DNA from: Onishia niordana
GTDB lineage: Bacteria > Pseudomonadota > Gammaproteobacteria > Pseudomonadales > Halomonadaceae
Assembly (NCBI RefSeq): GCF_004798965.1
Contig: NZ_SDSD01000002.1
Location: forward strand, 62,001-126,000
Length of the DNA: 64,000 nt
Reading direction: 5' to 3'
A model generated the notes under the pieces. That model was not told the DNA's origin, ran no database searches, and saw only the letters and a list, made by a program, of their open reading frames with translations. Positions 9,601-21,600 of the stretch are shown in pieces. Numbering within the stretch: position 1 is the stretch's first letter; every line of letters begins with the position of its first letter. The position numbers and the translations under genes were made by a program.

Positions 9601-12600
9601 TCGAGATCACGGCTATCGACATCGTGGATAAACAGCCGCGCAATGTCCCCCTGCCCATGATAAGCAGCCAACTGCGTGATATTGACCGGTGAACTTCCAT
9701 CGGCGCGCTGGAAGTAGGGCGACAGAATTTCGTCACCGTTGGCCTCTACCAGCCCTCCCTTGTTCATCTGATCTTGAACCACATTGGTGGAGTAGCCGAA
9801 GGCGTTGACGATCTCCTGCACCGTCGGTTCCTGACCGCTTTCGGACTGGTTCTGGGCAAGCCCCGCGAGTTCGATCACCTTCTCGCCTTCATCGGCGTCG
9901 CTTGAACTAATGATCAGGCTCGCCTCGTACAGGCTGCCATCGTTCGGGTCATCGGCAATAAAGCGCACCGTGATATCCACCGACTCGCCAGGCACCAGCG
10001 TTAATCCACTGAACGCCTCGGTCAGCTCAAACAGCGTCGTATCACTGACCGCCACATCGTCGATCGTCAGATCTTCGAAGCCATCGTTGCGCAACGTAAT
10101 GGTGGCTTCATCATGCACCACCTGGTTGTTGACCGGATTTTCGATCCGCGACATCACCAGTCGATCGTTGGAGGGCAGTACATCATTGTTAATGACCGTC
10201 AGTTCACCACCGGCAACTGGCGTCACGCCCTCAATGAGGAACATGTTGTCGTTGTAGTCATAGTTAATGCCGGTGTAGTCCATGATCCCCACATAGGAGT
10301 TGGGAATCACGTTGCCGTCGGCGTCGAGTGCCCGGAACATGCGCACGGTGTAGCCGCGTTCAATTCCATCGGCATCGGCAGGCGGTGTACCACCCCCCGA
10401 GGGATTCAGCGACGGGTCAGTCGACAGGTTGGCTACCTCGATGCCGAAGACACCGGTGCCAGACCACCCAGCAGGGATGTCATCGAGCCCGAAGCTTGCC
10501 GTGGCAAACTGACCATTGCTCTTCACCGGCAGCAGGGTCTGGTTATTATCCCCGGCATGGTTGGAGAAGATGACATCCTGGCCCTTGTTGCCGGGGTTAT
10601 GAATGCCCAGGGTCGCCCCGCCACCGCCATGGTAGGCCGCCAGCTGGGTGATCTTGGCTTCGCCGACACCGTCAGCCAGCGACCAGTAGCGAGACAACAC
10701 CTCGTCATCATTGACCGGCCGGTAAAGGTCGAAGTCATTGAGCACCGAGTTTTCGCCGCCGCCGGTGGTCGGTAGCCCGTCGATGCGGTTACCGAAGCCG
10801 AATACCTCCCATACTTCATTGACGTTGGGCTCCCAGCCCCCCTCATCCCGTGCCTGCCAGAAGCCGGCCATGTGGACCTCGGCGACCGGCGAGTCAGCGT
10901 CATTGGTGGTCAGGCGAATCAGCCCCTCGAAGACACCGTCACCGCCATCGTTGGTGGGCGCCACATAGCTCGCCCTGTCGAACAGCACCGTGACCTCGAT
11001 GGATTGCCCTGCCGCAAGCGTCAGACCATCGAAGACCGACGGGTTTTCAAGCACGAAGGGCCCCTCGATATCGGCATCGAGAATCTCAAGCACCTCACTG
11101 CCGGTATTGGAGATCGTGACCGTGGCGCTTTCCTTGAAGTCACGGTCTGGGTTCGAGGCGCTGTTGTTCTCCAGATAGCTGAAGTGCAACCGGTCTGAGT
11201 AATAGGCGGCATCGCCGCTCTGTACCTCGATATCGGCATTATCGTTACCGACGACCGGTGTGACATCCAGATAGTCCAGATCATCGGCGCCGTCAGCCGT
11301 GGATACCGCCCGCAGGTTGTACTCCACGCCCGCCTCGAGTTCGACATAGGCACCCTCTTCTCCCGCATCGCCCTCCCCTGGATAGGTCAGCACTTCTACC
11401 TGCTGACCGTTCAGGGTCAGCGTCAGGCCCTGACCATCATCGGCGCCAGCGTTGGCCGCCAGATCCAGGCGATAGAGCCCGGTGCTATCCACCGTGAAGT
11501 AGAAGTCGGCGGTTAACTCGTTGAGCGTACGCGCACTGTCGCCACTCTCGAGCTCGATACGCGAGCCGTCTGAGACGTCGGCATAGACCGGAACAAAGGT
11601 ATCAGACGGTGCATCGGGCACCCTCAGCAGGTCGATGTTCGGGCCTACCGCGCCAGGCGCGGTGAGCGTAATGGTGTTGCTACCCTGCTGCAGCGTGACC
11701 AGAGCATTCTGGAAGAACCAGTCGCTCTCGTCGGCGTTGCTTTGTCCGACGAAGTTCAACTGACCAAGATCGACGCCGTTGATGCTAAGCCCCAGCGGGC
11801 GGTCCTCCTTGGTCGCCGCCAGTGCATAGCGGAAGCCGATGTCATAACTGCCCGCCTCGGTCGCATCGATGGTCCAGGTAATGGTCTGGTCAGCCGCACC
11901 ATCGAAGTCGACGAAGCCATCGCCTGACGCATTACGATCGTCGTCACTGGCCAGCACCACCACCGCACCATCCAATGCCGCTCCCTCGGCCTCGTACTCA
12001 TCGAAGCCGGGCGTGCTATCCGGCGGAGACTGCAGCACTTCGAGCTGGTCAATGTTGGGGCCGGTATTATCCGTGGCCTGCAGGCGCACGGTGTTCTGGC
12101 CGCTAACCAACGTTGCTGCCACGTCTTCGGTCAGCCACTCGGCCCAGCGTTCATCCGTATCGACGATGCCTGCCGGCGGGCTGAAATCAAATACCCCGAC
12201 GCTTACGTTATTGACGAACACCTCGAGTGGACGATCGGCGTCGCCGCCATTGGCGTAACGAAGGCGCAGTACTGAGTCCCCTGCCTGGTCAGCGGTAAGG
12301 TCGAAGCTGAAGGTGAGGAAGTCGACGTTGGTGGAGCCAAAGTCGGCATAACCGCCTGGCGTTCCGTCATTGTCGTCGGTATTGCCATCGATACCGAAGG
12401 CGCCGGGACGCAGACCGTTAGGCAAGCCCTCGGTGGTTTCAGGATTGTTGATATCCCGAATCTCGATCTCGGCATCACTACCCGTTGCCGTCGTAACGGC
12501 GGTACCGTCAGCGGGCGTCTGATCTTCGGCCTGGATGACCAGCAGCGACACCAGATCGTCGCCCGGTTCAGGATCGGGGTCCACCGGATCCACGACGCCA

Positions 12601-15600
12601 CCCGGCGCCGGATCGAGCCGGATGATCTGACTCTGACCGTTGCCGCGATTCAAGGTCAGCAGATAGAGCTGGCCAGTAGCCGGGTTCTCGATGATATCCA
12701 GCGGGTCGACGTAGGTGATGACATTGCCATCGGGATCACGCAGCACATCGTCGCCAATCACGTTGCCGTTGGCGTCCAGGGTGACGCTGCGAACATCGTC
12801 ACCGCCGGAGTACTCGGTGAACAGCACATTACCCTGCAGGTTGCCGCCGAACACACCGCTGGTGTATTCCACTGCCCCGTTGGGCGAACGGTTCTCGCCC
12901 AAGGAGTAGACGCCAGCGATATCGTAGGTGCCCTCGGGGTTGGTGCCACTCGGGTACTTGTCGACCTGATTCGGGTCAGTGCCTGCGGTCGGGTTGCCGC
13001 CATTCAGAATGTACTCGTCCCTGAGCGGGTTGGGATGGCCGTAGTAGCCACCTTCGACGATCTTGAACAGATAGTCGTCCTGCTTCTCGACATTGGTATA
13101 GCGTTCATCCTCAGGGGTCGACGGGTCGTCCGGTACATTGCCCCCGGCGGCTGAACCGTTGGTCGGCACATAGAGGAAGCCGTTGGAATGCCACACCAGG
13201 TCATAGGCGTTGCGCGCCCCGGTCGCGAAGATCGTTAGCACCGCATCTTCGGCAAAGGGGTCGTAGTAGCTTTGCAGCACGTTGCCGCTGGCGTCCTGAA
13301 CGGTGGCGACGCCACGCTCATCAAATACCAGGAACTCGCCGTCACCCATCGGGATAGGATCATCCTTAGGATGGCCGTCGGGATCGTCGAAGCGCCGGTT
13401 CTGGCCGTCCTCGGGGAGCGGTTCGGTAGTGACATCGAAGCCGCCGGCCGGTGCATCACGGGTGGGGTCGATCTCCATCACCGCGGCATTCAGCAGACGC
13501 TCGGGACGGTTGCCCCAGGCGCTGTCCGGCTCACCCATGGCGGTATTCGAGCCCTGGATCAGATACAGTAGATGACTCGGCACGTCCGGGTTGGTGGTCG
13601 CGTCATAGTCAGGATTCTCGCGGAACTCCAGGCTATTGGTCACATGGTCGCCGTTGGAGCGCGGCAGTCCGGTGATATAGGCCTCGGCGGTGCCGGAGAA
13701 GCCGGGACCGTCGTCCAGAGTGATCTTGGTAATCCGGCCGCTGAAGTCGGGTACACCGTTGTCACGCCCGGTCAGCGGAATCGGATAGTTGTCGGTCACC
13801 CAAAGCACGTTCGGGTCGGTGGGGTCCACCACCAGGCCGATGATGCCCCGCTGCTGACTCTCTCCGGGTTGGTCGAAGTAATCGTTCGGTAGACTCAGAT
13901 CCTGGCGATTGCCCAGCGAGCCATCGACCGGGTCGACGTCATAGCGCAACAGCTCACCGCTGATGGTCGCGATGTACATGTAGGCGCCGTCGGGGCTCAT
14001 CTCAAGCGAGGTGAACCCAAAGGCCGAATCGTCAGCGCCGTTGAGCTCCACCACATCATTGAAGGCCACGTCGCGAGCGACGACCTCAGGTGTCTCACCG
14101 GTCACGAAGGTGTTGGTGTACTTCTGGAACTCACGGGTTGGCGCACTGGGATCGTCGTTGAGCCCGCGATCCTGGAAGCCGTCGATCACCAATGTGTAGC
14201 TGGTGAACTCCTTGAGTGGCTGGCTCGGCGAGATGGTCAAGGAGTCGAAACCGCCGGTGGTGTTGGCGTTGAAGCTGACTTCCTCACCGGTGAGGGTCTC
14301 GATCAGACGAATCGAGCCGTCGGCCAGGCTCTCAAGCAGCGCCCCGCCGCGGCCATCCACGACCGAGATGCCAATGAAGATATCCGATGTTGGGTCGACA
14401 CCACTGGGCAGGCTGCCATCCTCGGGATCAAGGTCCACTTCCAACTCATTCTCACCGACGCCGGCGATCGCGCGGGCATCGGTGAAGAAGGCGTAGTCCT
14501 CGAACGCCTCACGCTGATCACTCGGCGTCAGGTCGGGCAGTGCCTGAATTTCGATGTACTGGATCTCGGTGTTTTCGTTATCAAGGCCCAGGGAATCGAG
14601 CGTCAAGCGACCATCCGTGACCTGAACCACGCGAGTGACCAGATCCGAACGGAAGCCGTCGGTATCGTCGGACGGATTGGCATCCGCCGGGAAGTCGGCG
14701 GGACGGAACGGCGTGAAGGGATCGTTAATGAGCTCCCCCTCGGCGTTCAGCACATTGAAGCTGTCATAAGGCCCGGAGGTATCACCAATCGAGACCGTGA
14801 CCTCGTAGTAACCATCCTCCAGCTCTATTTCCCATCCGGCGCGCACATAGGCGCTTCCAGGCTGGTCGAAATGAGCGTAGGTGCCCTGGCGCGCATCGAG
14901 ACCGGCGATATCATCGGTACGGTCATTGACCGCCACGCTGGTCAGGCTCGAGATATCCAGCGGCGTCGTGCCTGCATCGTCGTCGTAGATCGACGCTTCG
15001 GTGACCCAGCCGTACTGGTGGGTCTGGCCGTCGATGATGACCGACTGGGTACCAAAGGCCTTGCCATTATCGGCGATGTAGCCATCCGGCACCGCCACCC
15101 CCTCGGGCTGGAAGTTGATCTTGACCGAGAATCGCTCGCCCGGCTCGACCACATCCGGTGGCTCGACACCGTCGCGTGTAACACTGAGACGATCGATGTT
15201 GGGACCGTTCCCGTTCAGGTTCTCCAGGCGGATGGTGTTGCTGCCTGCCTCAAGGTCGACCTCGATGGTGGTCTCGGTCCAATTCTCCCATCCGGCGGTA
15301 TCAATACCGGTAGAAGCGAAGGCCAGGCTGCCCTGTGAGGTGCCGCCGACCTGGATATCCATCGGCCGATCTGCGCCGTTGCCGCCGCCATTGGCATACC
15401 GCACCGTCAAGGTGTAGGTGCCCGCGTCATCGACGACCACGTCGAAGGCCGCGGCATCGCCGATATCTCCCCCCATGTCCAGGTAGCCGGTGCCAGAATA
15501 GCCATCCCATAGGCCATCTTCGCCAGCGTTAGTGTTGGTCTCGGGGTTGCTCGCATCGCGCACCTGGGTATCCAGGGTGTCGCCCACGTTGTCGGTATCA

Positions 15601-18600
15601 AACAGCGTCAGGGCTTCTCCCTCGATGTCGAAAGCGAACGGCGCCGGGCCGGTGTCACCATCGTCGATGGTTACGCTATCGCTGGCCTGAGCCTCGTTAC
15701 CGACAGCATCGGTGACGATCAGCGTCACGGTGACACTGCCGCTCTGGCCGCTAAGATCCACCGCGATATCGCCATTGATATCCGGGGTCACGACCGTGCG
15801 TGTCGTGCCCCCATCGAGGCTGACTTCATAGGCCACGATGTCATCATCGGCCCCGGCGACGTTGAACAGCGCTGTGGCAAGCTGCCCAGGCTCAAGCGTC
15901 TCGTCGGCGGCGGTCAGGGTCAGGTTGCCATCGGCGTCGGCGCTCTCATCGACAGGAATCGGGCCGGTACCGCCCTCGGTGATTTCGATCCGGTCGATAT
16001 TGGGACCAGTGGTCGCGCCTTCAGGTATTGCCAGTTCGATGCTGTTAGTACCCGCCTCCAAGGTGACGGTGACGGTCTCGAACGCCCAGTTGTCGAAGCC
16101 TTCTTCTGGCCCGGCGCCATCGGGGTCGGTCGCCAGCATGTCGAGGCCGACCGGCGCGGCGCCATTGATGGCCAGGTCCAGCGGGCGATCAGTATTGGTG
16201 GCATAGCGCACGCTGATGTCGTACTGGCCCGCCTGGGTCACTTCGACCTGCCAGGTAACGTTGTCGCCCGCGGTATCGCCGAAGTCCAGATAGCCGGTCC
16301 CGGTGAAGCCCGGGCGCAATCCATTCTCCAGATTATCGTTATCCTCGGGATTGTCGGCATTGCGCACCGTGGTATCGGTATCGTTGGCATCGTCATCGAA
16401 GCTGGTCACCGTGCCGTCCTGAATCTGCAGGCTGAGCGGCGAGAAAGGCGCCTCATCGACGTCATTGACGGTGACGTCCAGGGTCTGGACGTCGGTAAGG
16501 TCACCGTCGGTAACCGTTACCTCTACTTCGTAAACACCGTCCTCGTTATCATCCACCGCCAGCTCGAAGTCACGGGCGCTGGTAAAGCTGAGCACGCCGG
16601 TGGTCTCGTCGATGGTAAACAGTGGCGCATCGACGCCTCCGGTGATGGCAAACACCGGGGCGTTAAGCCCGGTGGTAACCCCGTCTTCATCGACCAACGG
16701 AATCGCACCGATCTCGGTCAGGTTCTCATCGACCGAGAATACGGTCTGATCGATAGCGATGCTTTCATTGAGATCGACCACCGTGATCAGGGTGTCCTGG
16801 GATACGCTGTCCTCGCCATCGGTGACCGTCACGGTCAATTCATAGATGCCGTTTTCATCGCTGTCGGCGGCAAGTTCCGCATCCGGCGGGTTGATAAACG
16901 ACAACCCTCCGCTTGCATTGTCGTAGGTGAACAACGCCGCATCGGCACCGGAGAGCGTGACGGTCAGGCTGTCGCCATCGGCATCATCGATCACCAGGCT
17001 CGCGACGGCAGTGCTGTTCTCGTCGACGCTTACATCTGCTGCCAGTCCGTCGAGGGTCGGCACCGCGTTGACCGGTTCTTCGATACGTTCGAACACGAGG
17101 GAGTCGATGCGCATCAGCTCACCGCCGGCACCGCGCAGTTCGAGCCCTGCCAGATCACCGGCGGTGACCTCAAAAGGCGTTTCGAAGACGATTTCCTTGC
17201 GGTTGCCACTCTGGCCGGCGTTACCTCGCGCCCCGCTGCCCACAATGGTGCCGAAGTCATCATTCAGCACCACATCGGCACTCAAGCTGTCGCTTGATGT
17301 GTTGCGGGCCTCCAGTACGGTGTCGCCAATGGTCAGGGTCAATGCACCCTCGCCATCGGTTTCGTCAAACACATAGAGACGCGCGACATACCAGCCGGGC
17401 TCCACACCACTCGCCGACAGGTCGGTGCCAATAGTGGCAGGCGTATTGCTGGTAAGACGAATCAGCTGTTCATTGGAGGCTGCGGCATTGCCGGTCACGA
17501 TCAGATTACTGGCATCAAGATCGGTAAAGTTCTCCGCCTCAATCGTGATGGCGTCGCCGACCTGGGTGCCCTCGATGACAAAACTCAGGGATTGAGTCGC
17601 CGACAAGCCGTCCGGGTCAGTAGCCCGAATCACCACGTCGAAGGTGCCCCCCTGACTGGGCGTGCCTTGAATCACACCTCCCACCACCTCGAGCCCAGCA
17701 GGCAGATCCTCGGCGGAAAGGGTCAGGCTGTCACCGTCGGGATCGGAGAACAGGGGAGCAAAATCCGAAAGCGGAATCTGAATGAAGCTCTCGCCTACCT
17801 CACCGAAGTAAGGCTCGAGAGCAGCAGGTTCTGCCACCGGCGCATCGTTGACATTCTCGACGCTTAGCACGAAATCGGTCGTGGTGCTGGCGCTGCCATC
17901 ATCCGCCGTCACCGTCACCGTGTAGCTCCCGGGCGCCAGCCCCTCGAGGCTTCCGGAAAGCACCCGATCGACCACGCTCAGGCCGTCTACCGCGACCGGC
18001 TGATCATCGCTATCGGTGATCACGAAGCTGAAGGTCATGTCGTCGCCATCGTCATCGACGAAGGGCAAGTCCACTTCGATATTCGAACCTTCATCGAGGC
18101 TCAGATCGGCGATACCTCCACCCACCACGCGCGGCGCATTGTTGGTGTCGTCGACTTCGGCTTCCGACAGGCTGACGGCACTGAAGCTCGCACTGCCTTT
18201 ATCACCCAGGTCATCATCGTTGACGAAGACCAGCGAATCGATCGTGGTGCCGGCATGAGCTGACAGGTCGATGGTAAAGCGGAAGGTCCCATCGCCGTTG
18301 TCGACGCCCTGACCGCGCAGATCGACGAAGCCGCCCTGGCTCTGGGTCCCGCCAAGCTGATAGACGCTATTGCCGCCATTGAAGGGGTTGGAATCGGCAT
18401 CGAAGCCGATGGCGACAATTTCCGACAGCGGTGAGGTGGAAATGGCCACATCCAGGGTCAGCACGGTCTGGTCGGTGATGGTGTACTCATTCGGCAGCGC
18501 CGCACGCTTCCAGACGTTGTCGGTCAGTGAGAGTGTGGCGCCATCATCTTCCACTGCGGCACCGGTGCCGCTTGCCGGATTATCCTGCGTCTCGTTGTAG

Positions 18601-21600
18601 GGCGTGATGGTGGTGTCATCGAAGGTGACATCGAGCACCAGCGGGCCGGCCTCGGCAAGCGTCACCGTGTCTGCAGCGCTCGCTTCGTTACCCGCCGTGT
18701 CGGTCACCAACAGCGTCACCGTGACATCGCCAGGTGCTTGACCTGACAAATCGACGGTCAGGGTATCGCCATCGCTCGTCGCCGCCTGGCGGGTCGCGCC
18801 GCCATCGAAGCTGACTTCAAGGGTCGAGTCGGCATCGATGCCCGCCACGCTGAAGACCACGGCGTCGCTGCCGTCGGCTTCAATAGCCTCAACCGGACCA
18901 TCGAGAGCCAGGTCACCGCCCTCATCGGCGGTGGTATCCAGCGTCAGCGCCAGGCTTTGCTCGGCACGGTTGCCGAAGGCGTCCATGGCGATCAACGTGG
19001 CCGACAGATCGCCATCAGCGAAACCAGAAAGATCCAGCGTGAAGCTACCATCTGGATTTGGCGTGACGTCTTCGACGGTCACACCGCCGTCGAAGGACAC
19101 ACCAACAGAAGCGATATCATCATCGAGCCCGGTCACAGTGAACCCAGCCTCGCTGGCCGTCGCAGCATTGATGACGGTGTTATCGGCGCTAAAGGCAAGC
19201 GGCGTCACATCGGCATCCGCCACGACATCGCCCACCGGGCCGGTGCCGGCGGTGGTCACCTCAAGGCGGTCGAGGTTCGGTCCGCTTCCAGCGTCAGTAG
19301 GAATGCTCAGGGTGATGGTGTTGTCACCGGAGACCAGAGCCGTAGTCAGGCTCTGGTAACCCCAGTTGTCGAAGCCTTCAGCCTCGCCGCCGCCATCCGG
19401 GTCCGTGGTGACAAACGGCTGTTCACCAATCGCGCTTCCGTTCACGGCAAGGTTCAACGGCCGATCACCGTTGCTGGCGTAGCGGAAATTCAGGTCATAG
19501 TCGCCCGCTTCCACGACGTTGATCGTGAAGGTCAGGCTATCTCCATCAGCGCTGCCGTAATCGACATAGCCGGTACCGGAGTAGTCAGGACGCAAGCCCT
19601 GGAAGCCTCCTGTCTCGGGATTCTGGGCATCGCGCACCAGTGTCCCGGCATCGTTGCCAGCGCCCAGCTCGGCGGCTTCAGCCTGAACGACAATAGGCTC
19701 GATCACCGGATCCGTCGGCCCCGCCGGGGCCGCAAGCGTCACCGTGTCAGCAGCGCTCGCTTCATTACCCGCCGTGTCGGTCACGAATAGTGTCACCGTG
19801 ACATCGCCAGGCGCTTGCCCTGACAGGTCGACGGTCAGGGTATCGCCATCGCTCGTCGCCGCCTGGCGGGTCGCGCCGCCGTCGAAGCTGATTTCAAGGG
19901 TCGAGTCGGCATCGATGCCCGCCACGCTGAAGACCACGGCGTCGCTGCCGTCGGCTTCAATGGGCTCAACCGGGCCATCGAGGGCCAGGTCACTGCCTTC
20001 ATCGGCGGTGGTATCAAGCGTCAGCGCCAGGGTCTGCTCGGCACGGTTGCCGAAGGCATCCATGGCAATCAGGGTGGCCGTGAGGTCACCGTCGTCACGA
20101 CCCGACAGATCGAGAGTGAAGCTGCCATCCGGGGCCGGGGTCACCTCTTCGACGGTCACACCGCCATCGAAGCTCACTGCCACAGACGCAATATCATCAT
20201 CGAGGCCGGTCACGCTGAAACCGGCTTCGCCCACGATCGCAGCATTGATGACGGTATTGTCGGCGCTGAAGGTAAGCGGGCTTGCATCGGCATCCGCCAC
20301 GACATCGCCCACCGGGCCGGTGCCGGCGGTGGTCACCTCAAGGCGGTCGAGGTTCGGTCCGCTTCCAGCGTCAGTAGGAATGCTCAGGGTGATGGTGTTG
20401 TCACCGGAGACCAGAGCCGTAGTCAGGCTCTGGTAACCCCAGTTGTCGAAGCCTTCAGCCTCGCCGCCGCCATCCGGGTCCGTGGTGACAAACGGCTGTT
20501 CACCAATCGCGCTTCCGTTCACGGCAAGGTTCAACGGCCGATCACCGTTGCTGGCGTAGCGGAAGTTCAGGTCATAGTCGCCCGCTTCCACGACGTTAAT
20601 CGTGAAGGTCAGGCTATCGCCCGGCACGCTACCGTAGTCGACGTAGCCAGTGCCAGAATAATCGGGACGAAGGCCCTGGAAGCTTGAGCCGTTCTCGGGA
20701 TTCTGGGCATCACGTACCAGAGTGCCTGCATCGTTACCAGCCCCTAAGACAGCGTCTTCGGCCTGCACAACGATGGCATCGATCACCGGCCCGGTGGGGT
20801 CAACCGGGTCGGCCTCGAGCAGTGCCACTTCGACCTTGTCGATATTGGGGCCGTTGGTCTCACCACCCAGGCGCAGCGTATTGCTGCCAGCGGCGAGGGA
20901 GACTTGCAGGGTTTCGGTGGACCAGCCTTCCCATGCGGAGGATGTGCCGTCGCCCGGGCGATTGGGTTCTGCAATATCAGCAAAAGTATCGTCGGGGTAA
21001 TAATCCGGCGCCGTCGTCGCATTGAAGTCAAAACGGCCAAGCGGGGTCAGCGTCCCGCCGTCGACCAGGGACAGATCCAGCGGACGGCCGCTGCTTGTCG
21101 CGTAGGTCACGGTCACGCTGTAGGTACCAGCGGTCGCTACATCGAGAGTGAAATCGCCGTAGGCATCGGCATTGCCAAAAGCCCAGTCGAGATAGCTTGC
21201 TCCCTCGGCACCAACGCGGAACGTCTCATTATTGCCTTCCCCCAAGGTGGCGATATTGTCGAGCGTTACTACGCGGTTAGTGCCGGTATCTTCGGTATCT
21301 GATGTCGGTCCGATATCCAGATCCTCGCCCTGAACGACGTAGACATCCGGGTCCGGCGCACGCACCTCCAGATAGTCGACGTTGGGACCACTGGCGCCAT
21401 TGGAGGTCAAGCTGACCGTATTCACGCCCTGTTCTAGCTGAACGCGAATCGTGCGCTCGCCGAAATCGCTGAAGTCTGACGGCGTACTGTTCAGCGTCGT
21501 GCTGGGCAGGTCGAACATTCGATCCTGAAGCTCACCATTGACATCAAGACGCAGCGGACGATTACGGTCGGACCCATCAGTGTTCTGGCTAAGGGCATAG

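Noticed and set aside
18655..20808. CRISPR or satellite-like array
   Set aside because: The repeats are 1,077 bp, in frame and protein coding.
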